NCBI GenBank assembly: GCA_910587445.1
Contig: CAJULE010000006.1
Span: forward strand, 1-64,000
Length of the DNA: 64,000 nt
Reading direction: 5' to 3'
DNA from: an uncultured Christensenellaceae bacterium
Lineage (GTDB): Bacteria; Bacillota; Clostridia; Christensenellales; Pumilibacteraceae
Positions 41,970 through 51,022 of this stretch are shown in pieces. The notes beneath the pieces are model-generated. The model was not told the origin of the DNA and did no database searches. It was given only the letters and a program-made list of their open reading frames with translations. Within the stretch, counting starts at the first letter, position 1. The number at the start of each line of letters is the position of its first letter. Position numbers and translations under genes: made by a program.

Positions 41970-42746
41970 ATGTTTTTTGAAACCAAACGCTCGATTGAAA
42001 AACATTATATATACACTCAGACGGACGAAAATCTCGCATTTTGCTCCCATGTGCACAACAGCTATGAGTTTATTACGGTGCTGGAAGGAGAGCTCGAATG
42101 TTCGGCGCGTTCCGAAAGCTTTCTGCTTAAAAAGGGAATGGCTATGCTCATTCCGCCCAACCACGAGCACAGCTATGAGACGAAGGGAAGCTCGCGCAGC
42201 TTTCTGTGCGTGTTTTCCTCCGACTACGTTGCGGATTTCCATAAGGATATGCAAAGTTGTCGGGGGGGGGGAGCATTTTCTTTATTTCCCTTTACCGACG
42301 GCGGCGAAATCGAACTTTTGCGGGATCCGAGTACGAACAAATACACTTTGCGCTCGGTGCTGTACGGAATATGCGGCAGAGCGGTCGAGACGGCGGTCAG
42401 GTATTTCGACGAGGGCGGAAGCGGCGAGCTTTCCGTGAAGCTTCTGCGCTATGTGCAGGAAAATTACAACAATCCTATAAGTCTCAAACAGATATCGCAG
42501 GAAATAGGGTATAACTATACGTACCTGTCAAATGTGTTCAATAAGATATTCGGGTGCGGCTTTTCTCGGTTTGTCAATCGTTTCCGCTCGCAGAATGCTG
42601 CGGAGTTGCTCACTACGACGAATCAGAGCATGGTGCAGATAAGCAACGCTTGCGGCTTCGAAAGTCTGAGAAGCTTCAACAAGCAATTCAAGCAGGATTA
42701 CGGAGTATCTCCCACGGAATATCGCGTCAGGCACAGAAGAAAATAA
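41970..42746 (+). CDS. AraC-family transcriptional regulator with a G10 tract
   Basis: The 258-residue protein has an N-terminal cupin sensor domain (HVHNSYEFITVLEGELEC, MLIPPNHEHSYE) and a C-terminal pair of helix-turn-helix motifs (ISLKQISQEIGYNYTYLSNVFNKIFGCGF and MVQISNACGFESLRSFNKQFKQDYGVSPTEYR). Such proteins usually respond to sugars. The start at 41970 follows GGGGAAG; a longer frame from 41865 begins in the -35 box and was rejected. At 42262-42271 the gene contains ten consecutive G, encoding part of CRGGGAF between the domains; slippage there would frameshift away the DNA-binding domain. It precedes the second GH3 operon and is divergent from the CBM lipoprotein. Confidence 0.9.
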   Translation: MFFETKRSIEKHYIYTQTDENLAFCSHVHNSYEFITVLEGELECSARSESFLLKKGMAMLIPPNHEHSYETKGSSRSFLCVFSSDYVADFHKDMQSCRGGGAFSLFPFTDGGEIELLRDPSTNKYTLRSVLYGICGRAVETAVRYFDEGGSGELSVKLLRYVQENYNNPISLKQISQEIGYNYTYLSNVFNKIFGCGFSRFVNRFRSQNAAELLTTTNQSMVQISNACGFESLRSFNKQFKQDYGVSPTEYRVRHRRK

Positions 42747-42766
42747 AAGCGGAAAAACGGCAAAAG

Positions 42767-42803
42767 AACAGGCGCGACTTACGACGAAACGCGCCTGTTT
42801 TTT
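42767..42803 (+). terminator. Intrinsic terminator
   Basis: AACAGGCGCG (42767-42776) and CGCGCCTGTT (42790-42799), perfect, then TTTTCT. Confidence 0.9.
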
Positions 42804-42814
42804 CTATGTTTTTC

Positions 42815-42834
42815 TTTAGGTGGCAACACCTAAA
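42815..42834 (+). promoter_or_regulatory. Palindrome upstream of the second GH3 promoter
   Basis: TTTAGGTG-gcaa-CACCTAAA, a perfect 8-bp inverted repeat followed by CTTTTTG. It could be an operator for the neighbouring AraC regulator or a second terminator; it overlaps the first LytTR-like half-site. Confidence 0.5.
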
Positions 42835-42892
42835 CTTTTTGCCACATTTCTCAAACTTTGTTCTTGAAATCGTTTTTTGTATGCTTTATCAT
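42831..42892 (+). promoter_or_regulatory. Promoter of the second GH3 operon with LytTR-like sites
   Basis: TAAACTTT (42831-42838) and CAAACTTT (42852-42859) are 21 bp apart. ATTTCTCAAA (42846-42855) is followed after 15 bases by CGTTTTTT, as in front of the first GH3 gene. The -35 is TTGAAA (42864-42869) and the -10 TATCAT (42887-42892), spaced by 17. CGAGTA-agacta-TACTCG lies downstream at 42903-42920. Confidence 0.65.
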
Positions 42893-42946
42893 GAAAATGA
42901 AGCGAGTAAGACTATACTCGTAATTTTCAAGGAGGATATATTGAGA

Positions 42947-45856
42947 ATGAAAAAAAGCAGACTCTGGCTCGGATTGTCAGGCGTTGCGGTTTTCCTGTTT
43001 ACGCTGTTTCTATCTTTGACGATTCTTGCCAATACTTACGCCGGCTACATCAACGACTTCTTCGGCATAACTTCGGGCGGATTGACGTTGCAGGGCAGCT
43101 CGTACGGGAACGAGAACGGCGAGCTTACGGACGAAGGGTACGAAAGACTGATAAAAGATTCGTACGATTTCTGCGTTCGAGAGGTTGAGGAGGGCTCGGT
43201 TCTTTTGAAGAACGACGGAGCGCTGCCTCTCAAAGCCGACGAACGCAACGTGTCGCTTTTCGGCAAAAACAGCGCCCATACGATTTTCAGAAGCGGCGCG
43301 GGCGGACCCACTCCGAACTACGAATATCAAGTGGATATGGAAAAGGCGTTTAAGGACGGCGGATTTAACATCAATCAGATGCTTTACGACCTTTATGCCG
43401 ACAACGACAATTTCGTCGGTCTTAACGGTCCGAACGAAACGCCTCAGTCGGATTATACGAGCACGATCAAGAATACTTTCGAAAGATTCAACGACGCGGC
43501 GATCGTGACGCTTGCACGTTACGGCACGGAAAACACCGACCCCGCTTTGGGCGTCATGAAGCTCGACGCCAACGAAGCCGCGCTTTTGAAGATGATAAAC
43601 GATAGCGGCAAATTCGACAAGATAATCGTGCTGCTAAACGGACCGCTTCCCATGGAGCTCGGCTGGCTCGACGAATACAACGTAAACGCCTGCCTTTGGT
43701 TCGGCAATCCCGGCTATTACGGACTTCCCGGAGTAGTCAATCTGCTTACGGGAAAAGACGGTGCGAATCCTTCCGGACACAACACATTCACATTCGCCGC
43801 AAATTCCATGGGCTCTCCCGCCATGCAGAACTTCGGCAACTATACTTTCGGTTTCGACGGCGGCGCAGTCGACCGCGTATACGGCTCGAAATACGTAGTA
43901 TACAAGGAAGGTATCTACGTGGGCTATAAGTACTACGAGACGCGTTATGAAGACGCCATACTCGGCAGAGGCAAGGCAAGCTCCGCAGTCGGCGCGATTG
44001 ACGGCGCTTCGGCATGGAACTATGCGGACGAGGTTTGCTTCCCGTTCGGCTTCGGTCTTTCCTATACTACGTACGAACAGACGCTCGACAGCGTAAACTA
44101 CAACGCAAAGGACGATACCTTCACGGCAAACGTAACCATAAAGAATACGGGAAGCCTCGACGGTAAAGCCACGGCTCAGATTTACGCACAGCTTCCTTAC
44201 ACCGATTACGATAAGACGAACGGCGTCGAGAAGGCGGCAATACAGCTTGTCGGATACGCAAAGACGGACGTCGCCGCAGGAGCGACCGAACACGTTTCCG
44301 TTACTTTCGATCGCTATACGCTTGCTTCGTACGACGAAACGTACGGTAAGGGCGGATACATACTCGAGCCCGGCACCTACTACTTCGCGATCGGCAACGG
44401 AGCTCACGAGGCTCTCAACCATGTGCTCGGCGCAAAGAACGCCACGGGTCTTATTGACCACGACGGCAAGGCGTTCACGGCAAAATCGGAATGTGTAAAG
44501 ACGTACGATCCGAAGCTTTCCGAAATCGACAGAACGACCTACAAGAACTCGCCTTACGAAAACGACGTGGTCGTCGAAAATAAATTCGACGACGCCGATC
44601 TCAACTATTGGGCGGACGACAATCAGAAGATAACTTACCTTACGAGAAACGATTGGGAAGGCACCTTCCCGACGACGGTTGCGGCTCTTCACGCAAACGA
44701 AAGAATAGTCGAAGGACTCCGCATGGACAAATACAAGAAGGCGAGCGACGCGCCGTCCTATAAGGCGGGCGACGGTACGGTCTACAATGTGGAGCTCGAA
44801 GAGCCCATTGACTTTGCCGACATGAAAGACGTTCCCTACGACGATCCGAAGTGGGATCTGCTCGTGTCGCAGCTTTCTCTTACCGACCTGTGTATCTCCA
44901 TGGCAGACGCGAGAGGTATCTCGGGCGTCGCAACGATCAATAAGCCCGGCAACTCCATTGCCGAGGGACCCGAGGGACTGCTTGCGAAATTCAAGTTCGG
45001 CGACAAGCGTGCCGCGACGGGCTTCCCGACTCTTCCCACGCTTGCGGCTTCTTGGGATCACGCGCTTCAGTCGAGATACGGCGATCTGTTTGCGGAAGAA
45101 GCGCTCTTCTGCGGCGTGGCTATGGTCAACGCGCCCGGCTGCAACATCATCAGAACTCCCTACAGCAGCCGTGCGTCCGAGTATTTCTCGGAGGACTCCA
45201 TGATGTCCTACTATGCCGTGTCAAACGTCATATACGCAATGCGCGTAAAAGGACTTATATGCAATGTAAAACACTGCTTCTTAAACGAGCAGGAGACCAA
45301 CCGTCAGGGCGTTGCGACCTTCTCGGAAGAGCAGGCTATACGCGAGATATATCTCCGTCCTTTCGAGGGCGCGCTTACGAAAGGGCAGAGCCTCGGCATA
45401 ATGACGTCCTACAACAGAATAGGACTTCAATATGCGGCTACGCACAAGGTGCTCATGCAGGACGTGCTTCGCGGAGAATGGGGATATGAAGGCTCGATAA
45501 TCGACGACGCGCTCACCGAATCGCAGTACTACAGCGTGACGGCGGATATGCTCGACGCGGGCACGAACATCTTCTGTCTCGACGGACGCAGAGCTGAACA
45601 GATAAGAACGCTCGTCATGAGTACGGACGACGGCTATCTTTTGAAGCAGTTGCAGGAATCGAACAAGCGCATATTCTACGCGCTCATACACTCGTCCATG
45701 GGCGGCAGTATCGGCGAAAATTACGAGTACACCGACTCGCTCGAATGGTGGCAGGGACTTCTCGTCGGCGTGAACGTCGTGCTCGGTCTCGCCATGGCGG
45801 GAGCGGTCGTAATGTTCGCTCTGTCGGCTTATAAGAAAAAGGAGGAAACCGTATAA
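42947..45856 (+). CDS. Membrane-anchored, circularly permuted GH3 glycosidase, second copy
   Basis: This 969-residue protein is a paralogue of the one at 19797 with the same plan: N-terminal membrane helix (about 7-30), GH3 C-terminal domain first (REVEEGSVLLKNDGALPLK), fibronectin-like domain (FPFGFGLSYTTYEQT), catalytic barrel and a C-terminal membrane helix. Barrel motifs have drifted: SRASEYFSEDS, VKHCFLNEQET and the nucleophile segment GSIIDDALTE (D854), so activity is likely but specificity probably differs from the first copy. The ATG at 42947 is used here; a TTG at 42941, closer to AAGGAGG, is an alternative. A frame open back to 42554 crosses the AraC gene and a terminator and was rejected. 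Stop and next start overlap (TAATG). Confidence 0.9.
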   Translation: MKKSRLWLGLSGVAVFLFTLFLSLTILANTYAGYINDFFGITSGGLTLQGSSYGNENGELTDEGYERLIKDSYDFCVREVEEGSVLLKNDGALPLKADERNVSLFGKNSAHTIFRSGAGGPTPNYEYQVDMEKAFKDGGFNINQMLYDLYADNDNFVGLNGPNETPQSDYTSTIKNTFERFNDAAIVTLARYGTENTDPALGVMKLDANEAALLKMINDSGKFDKIIVLLNGPLPMELGWLDEYNVNACLWFGNPGYYGLPGVVNLLTGKDGANPSGHNTFTFAANSMGSPAMQNFGNYTFGFDGGAVDRVYGSKYVVYKEGIYVGYKYYETRYEDAILGRGKASSAVGAIDGASAWNYADEVCFPFGFGLSYTTYEQTLDSVNYNAKDDTFTANVTIKNTGSLDGKATAQIYAQLPYTDYDKTNGVEKAAIQLVGYAKTDVAAGATEHVSVTFDRYTLASYDETYGKGGYILEPGTYYFAIGNGAHEALNHVLGAKNATGLIDHDGKAFTAKSECVKTYDPKLSEIDRTTYKNSPYENDVVVENKFDDADLNYWADDNQKITYLTRNDWEGTFPTTVAALHANERIVEGLRMDKYKKASDAPSYKAGDGTVYNVELEEPIDFADMKDVPYDDPKWDLLVSQLSLTDLCISMADARGISGVATINKPGNSIAEGPEGLLAKFKFGDKRAATGFPTLPTLAASWDHALQSRYGDLFAEEALFCGVAMVNAPGCNIIRTPYSSRASEYFSEDSMMSYYAVSNVIYAMRVKGLICNVKHCFLNEQETNRQGVATFSEEQAIREIYLRPFEGALTKGQSLGIMTSYNRIGLQYAATHKVLMQDVLRGEWGYEGSIIDDALTESQYYSVTADMLDAGTNIFCLDGRRAEQIRTLVMSTDDGYLLKQLQESNKRIFYALIHSSMGGSIGENYEYTDSLEWWQGLLVGVNVVLGLAMAGAVVMFALSAYKKKEETV

Positions 45857-46281
45857 TGAATCCCAAAGAGTTGATAAAAAATAAAGGCTTGGGCTATTGG
45901 ATCTGCGCGGGTGCGGCGGTCGTTGCGCTCATAATGGCAATCGTGGTGTTCGCGACCTGGGACAACGTGCTTCCGAACCGCGTGACGGACGGCTACGTTA
46001 TAGGAATAGTGTTTCTCATAGCATTCGTCGTTCAGGCGGTCGTTACGTTCTTTCCCATACGCTTTGCCGCTGTCGTGTCGGTGGGAATATACGGCATAAC
46101 TTTCGGCGTTATCCTTCTGCGCATAGCGGAGGCGATTGCCGACTACTTCAACAAGGTGGCTTATCAGGGCGGTAATTTCGTCGCTTGCGTTCTGTACGCC
46201 GTTATTTGCTTAGTGCTCATCTTGGGCAGCGTGGCGGCGTGCTTCTTCAGCCAGACCAAAGACGAAAAGTATCTGATATAA
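45856..46281 (+). CDS. Four-helix membrane protein, partner of the second GH3
   Basis: This 141-residue homologue of the protein at 22818 has the same four-helix layout and related ends (MNPKELIKNKGLGYWICAGAAVVALI, CFFSQTKDEKYLI). It overlaps the GH3 stop by one base, so translation is coupled, which strengthens the idea of a GH3/small-membrane-protein complex. The family is not recognised. The loop between helices 3 and 4 (AIADYFNKVAYQGGNF) differs most between the two. Confidence 0.75.
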   Translation: MNPKELIKNKGLGYWICAGAAVVALIMAIVVFATWDNVLPNRVTDGYVIGIVFLIAFVVQAVVTFFPIRFAAVVSVGIYGITFGVILLRIAEAIADYFNKVAYQGGNFVACVLYAVICLVLILGSVAACFFSQTKDEKYLI

Positions 46282-46290
46282 GGAGGCAAT

Positions 46291-47898
46291 ATGAAAAAGA
46301 GATTATTATTACTGTGCTGCTTGATGACGGTTGCGCTGGCTGTGTGCGCACTGTTTGCGGTGGGCTGCGGTCCGACGGAAGAGGAAGTCCCCGAAATCAC
46401 GGAAACCGTAAGATATTCGGAAAAGACGAATCCGTATGCCGAACTCACTTGGCAGGAGTACAAGGACATAGACGATTGGGGCAAGAAGCAAAAGGAAGCC
46501 CCCATATACTACCAGTTCGAGGGCTCGTACTCGGAGGCGTATCAGGGCAATTACTCCCGTACGTTCCTGTATATGAACTGCTATGAGGACGGCTCGCTTC
46601 ATGCGACGTTCGGCAACGAAAATTATTACGGTTTTTGGACGAACGTAGACAGACGCGGCAGAACAAACGTCGTGCTCCACATCGTGCGCTATAACGACAG
46701 GGAGTATAACGGCGGCGTTTACGAGTCTGTCTGCGAGGCGATGACGCACGAATACTACGAGTATTCTTCGACGATCATATGGGACAGCTTTGGCACGCGT
46801 ACCGTGCTCATAAGCGGCGGACACTATTCTCCCGTCAAGAGTCTTACGGTTTCGGGCGGACAGACGAAAGCCATGGTGGGCGACGACTTCTCGACGGACG
46901 GACTTAAGGTTACGGTGACGCGCGAGGACGGAAAGTCCACGGATATAGACGAGCAGTCTTTCCCGCAAAACGATTGCCGCGTAAAATTCTCGGGCTATGA
47001 CAGCACGACCGAGGGCAATCACGAGATCACGGTAACATATATAAATACGGACGTCACGGCGACGTACAATTGCGAAGTGTTCGGTCTCGGCGGCATTTCC
47101 GTCGACGCAAGCGAAGCAAAGACCACTTACTACATCGGCGACACACTCGACACGAAAGGTCTTGCGATAAAGGCGGACAGAAACGACGGAGAGAAGGTCT
47201 CGCTTGCGGCAAAGCGCTGCAAGTTCGAAGGCTTTGATACGAGTAAGGCTGCCGAGTCCCTTGCCGTTAAGATCAAATTCGCGGATTTCGAAACCACGTA
47301 CAACATAAAGGTCGTCGAGCCTACCTTCAAGGGCAACGCGAACTATGCCGGAGGAAGCGGCGAAATCGCGCTTACGCTTGTCGGCGATAAGGACTGCGAA
47401 GTCGCGTTCGACGGCAAGACGGCAAAGCTCAATTACACGACGAGAACGGTTGGCGAACAGATTGTGTACAATCTTTCGAGACCCGCAGACGACACGACGA
47501 TTACGGACGCGGAATGGAAAGGACTGCACAAGCAGTACATATGCGACAAGGCGGCTCTTACGCTTTCGATGGCAATGGTCTATACGATCCCCGACTATCC
47601 ACAGTCCGATCGCGAGGAGAACGAGCCCATGCCCGGCATAGGCGGTAACACCGAACAGCGCGTCATCTTCCTCGATTCGGAAACCAAAGAGGCGACGATA
47701 TCCTATAAGTATTGGTATGCGGCTCATACAGACACGTTCATATGCAAGTACACGCTCGAGGGCGATATCCTTACCTTCACCGATCTCGTAAAGGTGGTGC
47801 AGGTCGGCGGCAACGGCTCTCAGTACGGCAATCTTCACAAGACCTGGAGACTGACCGACGATTTCATCGCTTACAAGTATACTCCCGAAGCAGAATAA
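46291..47898 (+). CDS. Lipoprotein with bacterial Ig-like domains
   Basis: The 535-residue protein starts with a lipoprotein signal (lipobox FAVGC near residue 27). After a unique N-terminal domain with many aromatic residues (YYQFEGSYSEAYQGNYSRTFLYMNCY), two Ig-like repeats follow, each beginning with a strand and then GDDFSTDGLKVTV or GDTLDTKGLAIKA, the hallmark of the Big_3-type domain. A C-terminal beta-rich domain ends with KTWRLTDDFIAYKY. It starts nine bases after the partner membrane protein and is the last gene of the operon. It probably captures glycan substrate or tethers the complex to the cell wall. Confidence 0.85.
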   Translation: MKKRLLLLCCLMTVALAVCALFAVGCGPTEEEVPEITETVRYSEKTNPYAELTWQEYKDIDDWGKKQKEAPIYYQFEGSYSEAYQGNYSRTFLYMNCYEDGSLHATFGNENYYGFWTNVDRRGRTNVVLHIVRYNDREYNGGVYESVCEAMTHEYYEYSSTIIWDSFGTRTVLISGGHYSPVKSLTVSGGQTKAMVGDDFSTDGLKVTVTREDGKSTDIDEQSFPQNDCRVKFSGYDSTTEGNHEITVTYINTDVTATYNCEVFGLGGISVDASEAKTTYYIGDTLDTKGLAIKADRNDGEKVSLAAKRCKFEGFDTSKAAESLAVKIKFADFETTYNIKVVEPTFKGNANYAGGSGEIALTLVGDKDCEVAFDGKTAKLNYTTRTVGEQIVYNLSRPADDTTITDAEWKGLHKQYICDKAALTLSMAMVYTIPDYPQSDREENEPMPGIGGNTEQRVIFLDSETKEATISYKYWYAAHTDTFICKYTLEGDILTFTDLVKVVQVGGNGSQYGNLHKTWRLTDDFIAYKYTPEAE

Positions 47899-48088
47899 CA
47901 TCTCGTTTTTTCCTCCTCAAGACGTCGGCGGGACTTGCCGCGGGGCAAGTCCCCGACCGAGAGGAAGCAAACGTCGGTGCGAAATTTCGATATACGGCGA
48001 ATAAATCGATTTGAAACAAAACAGCCGAAACGAAACGTGCTTTTCACATTGAAGTAAAGTTAATAAGTTGAAGGCTTAGGTAAAGCAA

Positions 48089-48119
48089 AGGCTCTCGGAG
48101 ATTCGATCCGAGAGCCTTT
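48089..48119. terminator. Bidirectional intrinsic terminator
   Basis: AAGGCTCTCGGA (48089-48100) and TCCGAGAGCCTT (48108-48119), perfect, between convergent genes. The rest of 47899-48178 holds nothing recognisable. Confidence 0.9.
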
Positions 48120-48178
48120 TGCCATGAGCGCGTCAAGCCCGATTATGATTTTACAGGCGCTGTTTTTTCAACATTTAT

Positions 48179-49390
48179 TCAATTGCTCAAGCGCTTTTTC
48201 GGCGTCCTGTCGCCCTGTTCGGCTGCTTTTTTGTACCATTTCACAGCTTTTTCAAGGTCTTTTTTTACGCCTTTGCCAAGTTCCAAACATACGGCTAAAT
48301 TGTACTGTGCAAGTATATGCTCCTGTCTTGCCGCTTTTCTGTACCATTGCACGGCTTTTTTCATGTTTTTTTCTACGCCTACGCCTTCTTCATAGCATAC
48401 GGCTATACTGAACTGCGCGCTATCGAAGCCTTGTTCCGCCGCACGCTCGTACCAATACGCGGCTTTCTCAACATCTTTTTCCACACCCATACCATCTTCA
48501 TAGCAAATGCCTATGCGGTATTGTGATTCCATATCGCCGCCGATTGCCGCTTGACTGTACCAATATGCCATTTTTGCGTCGTCTTGTTCTACTGCTTCGC
48601 CGTTTGCATAATAGATCGCCATGCGCTTCTGCGCTATTACGTTGCCGTTCTGTGCCGCCTGCTCGTACCAATATACGCTCTTTTCCAAGTCCTGACCCGA
48701 GTAATATCCCGTCTGATACCAAAGCCCCAAACGGTATTGCGCTTCAACGTAACCGTTCTTTCCCGATTGCTCATACCAATACAATGCTTTTTCGATGCAA
48801 TCCGTTTCGTCGGCCAAGTTCCGTTCGCAATACGAGCCGTACTCATACTGCGCTTTTGCATTTCCCTGTTTGGCGGCTTGCCCATACCAGTAAGCGGCTT
48901 TTTCGAGACTGCGTATGCCTAATTCGGCGTTTTCAAAATATCGGGCGACTTTCATTTGCGAATCAAGATTACCTTGTTCGGCAGCTTTTAATTCTTCTTC
49001 CAAATCGATATCAAGCCCGTTTTTTCTTTTGCGTTCCTCTTGTAATCTTATTATTTTATGTATACGTTTGATTTCTTCGATTGCTTCAATGTCGCCTTGC
49101 TCGGCGGCTTTGCCGTACCAATACAAAGCCTTATCGTAATCCACGTCAACGCACATACCGTAGTTGTAGCCGTTTCTGTAATTACTACCCAACCACGCTT
49201 GCGCGTTTAAGTATCCCCGGTTTGCCGACTGCTCGTACCAATACAGCGCCTTTTCGAAATCTTCTTCTACGCCGTCGGCTCTGTGGTAGCGTAGCGCAAG
49301 CTTATACTGTGCTTCTACGTCGCCGCTTTCAGCCTGCTTTAACAGTTCGTCAAAGCTAAGTTCGCTCATATTGTCTTTTTCGCTGTCCAT
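48179..49390 (-). CDS. SEL1-repeat protein
   Basis: The 403-residue protein consists of about nine SEL1-type TPR-like repeats, each close to the pattern A-x-x-G-x-x-x-A-Q-Y-x-L-G...G-V-x-x-D-x-x-K-A-x-x-W-Y-x-x-A-A-x-Q-G. There is no signal peptide or catalytic domain. SEL1 arrays are protein-interaction scaffolds. The ATG at 49390 follows GGAGA; a longer frame back to 49471 contains the -10 box TATAAT and was rejected. It is monocistronic. A second SEL1 array is fused to a TIR domain at 60451, so the two might work together, which is only inference. Confidence 0.88.
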   Translation of the reverse strand: MDSEKDNMSELSFDELLKQAESGDVEAQYKLALRYHRADGVEEDFEKALYWYEQSANRGYLNAQAWLGSNYRNGYNYGMCVDVDYDKALYWYGKAAEQGDIEAIEEIKRIHKIIRLQEERKRKNGLDIDLEEELKAAEQGNLDSQMKVARYFENAELGIRSLEKAAYWYGQAAKQGNAKAQYEYGSYCERNLADETDCIEKALYWYEQSGKNGYVEAQYRLGLWYQTGYYSGQDLEKSVYWYEQAAQNGNVIAQKRMAIYYANGEAVEQDDAKMAYWYSQAAIGGDMESQYRIGICYEDGMGVEKDVEKAAYWYERAAEQGFDSAQFSIAVCYEEGVGVEKNMKKAVQWYRKAARQEHILAQYNLAVCLELGKGVKKDLEKAVKWYKKAAEQGDRTPKKRLSN

Positions 49391-49527
49391 AATTGTTCTC
49401 CGTAAAACTATAGAATATCGCAAAATGATTATACCATAAAACGAGAGAAGCACAACCGATTTGATTTGCAAGATATTTTATGGAATGATTATACGCACGC
49501 ATATATGATTGCCATATAGGAGAAAAA

Positions 49528-49557
49528 ACGGAGACCGCATATTTTCGCAGTCTCCGT
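49528..49557 (-). terminator. Intrinsic terminator after purF
   Basis: ACGGAGACCGC and GCAGTCTCCGT pair with one mismatch; on the minus strand TTTTTTCT follows. Confidence 0.85.
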
Positions 49558-49603
49558 CAATTGACTTTTAAATATCGTTTTTTTTACTTACGGTAAGAAA
49601 CGC

Positions 49604-50989
49604 TTACTTTTCTTCCTCGGGTTTTACGGGATAGTCGCCCGTAAAGCAAGCCGAGCAGTAGCCGAAATCCTTTCGTATGCCTATGTCCTTTAGGGCTTCG
49701 AGAGGGAGATAGGCGAGACTGTCCGCACCGACGTTTTCGCGTATCTCTTCGACGGTATACTTGCAAGCGGCAAGATCCTTCTTGGACGGAATGTCGGTAC
49801 CGTAATAGCACGGCCACAAAAAGGGAGGGGAGGCGATACGGAGATGTACTTCGAGCGCGCCTCTGTCCTTCAGCATTTTTATTATGTTTGCGCTGGTCGT
49901 GCCGCGCACGATGGAGTCGTCGACCATGACTATGCGCTTGCCCTTAACTGCGGACGAGAGCGCGTTGAGCTTGATGTTGACCGCCGATTCGCGTTCTGCC
50001 TGCGTGTGCTTTATGAAGGTTCTGCCCGTATAGCGGTTTCGGATAAGACCTTCGCCGTACGGTATGCCGCTTCCTATCGCGTAGCCCTGCGCGAAGTTGA
50101 GCCCCGAATCGGGCACGCCCATTACCATATCCGCTTTTACGGGGGCGGCTTTGGCGAGCAGTTCGCCCGTCTTTATGCGGGTGTCGTAAACTGACACGCC
50201 GTCTATAATGGAGTCGGGACGGGCGAAGTATACGTATTCGAACACGCAAAGCGACGGCTTGCACTTTTCCGAGACGTGCAGAGAGGTCAGTTTGTTGCCC
50301 TCGATAAGCACTATTTCGCCAGGCTCCACGTCGCGAATGAATTTCGCGTGCATGGTGTCGAGCGCGCAGCTTTCCGAAGCTATGATATAGCTGTTGCCCT
50401 TCTTGCCGAGGCAGAGGGGACGGAAGCCGTGCGGATCGCGTATGCCCATGAGCTTTCTCGGGCTCATGAGGACCATGCTGTAGGCGCCTTCGAGCTTACT
50501 CATTACGCGCAGCATTGCGTCCTCGACGCTGTGGGTTTTCGTTCGCTCGATCGCAATGAGGTGCATTATGACCTCGGTGTCGTTCGTGCTTTGGAAAATA
50601 GCGCCGCCGTCCTCGAGCTCGGCACGAAGCTTTTTCACGTTTGTTATGCTTCCGTTGTGCGCAAGCGTGAGCGAGCCCTTGCGATAGCGCGATACGAGGG
50701 GCTGAGCGTTTTCCCTCGGCTCGCTTCCGCGCGCATAGCGCACGTGACCTACGCCGATGTTGCCGATGAGCGTAGATAAATTGTGCTCGTTGAACACTTC
50801 GCTGACAAGACCGCAGTCCTTCACCTGATGAAGCCGAGCGTCGTCGTTTGTTACTATGCCCGCGCTCTCCTGCCCGCGGTGTTGAAGCGCGTACAGTCCG
50901 TGATACAGCTCGAGCGCTACGTTATAGCCGTCGATGTCATAAAAGCCGAGCACGCCGCACTCTTCGTGTGCTTTGTCCGAAAATTCCAC
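49604..50989 (-). CDS. purF: Amidophosphoribosyltransferase
   Basis: PurF catalyses the first step of purine synthesis from PRPP and glutamine. The 461-residue protein has an 10-residue propeptide, MEFSDKAHEE, to be removed so that C11 becomes the N-terminal nucleophile. The glutaminase domain (GHVRYA, NTDTEV-like STNDTEVIMH) is followed by the phosphoribosyltransferase domain with the PRPP loop VMVDDSIVRGTTS. Cysteines in SLCVFEY, LWPCYYG and GYCSACFTG match the ligands of the [4Fe-4S] cluster of the Bacillus-type enzyme. No other pur gene is nearby. It lies 33 bases downstream of the hydrogenase gene and may be co-transcribed with it. Confidence 0.97.
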   Translation of the reverse strand: MEFSDKAHEECGVLGFYDIDGYNVALELYHGLYALQHRGQESAGIVTNDDARLHQVKDCGLVSEVFNEHNLSTLIGNIGVGHVRYARGSEPRENAQPLVSRYRKGSLTLAHNGSITNVKKLRAELEDGGAIFQSTNDTEVIMHLIAIERTKTHSVEDAMLRVMSKLEGAYSMVLMSPRKLMGIRDPHGFRPLCLGKKGNSYIIASESCALDTMHAKFIRDVEPGEIVLIEGNKLTSLHVSEKCKPSLCVFEYVYFARPDSIIDGVSVYDTRIKTGELLAKAAPVKADMVMGVPDSGLNFAQGYAIGSGIPYGEGLIRNRYTGRTFIKHTQAERESAVNIKLNALSSAVKGKRIVMVDDSIVRGTTSANIIKMLKDRGALEVHLRIASPPFLWPCYYGTDIPSKKDLAACKYTVEEIRENVGADSLAYLPLEALKDIGIRKDFGYCSACFTGDYPVKPEEEK

Positions 50990-51022
50990 TGTTATATCCT
51001 CCGTTTGTGGGTTGCGATATCT

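Noticed and set aside
42554..42946. Frame extension of the second GH3 gene to 1100 codons
   Set aside because: It runs through the AraC gene, its terminator and the GH3 promoter; the true start has AAGGAGG.
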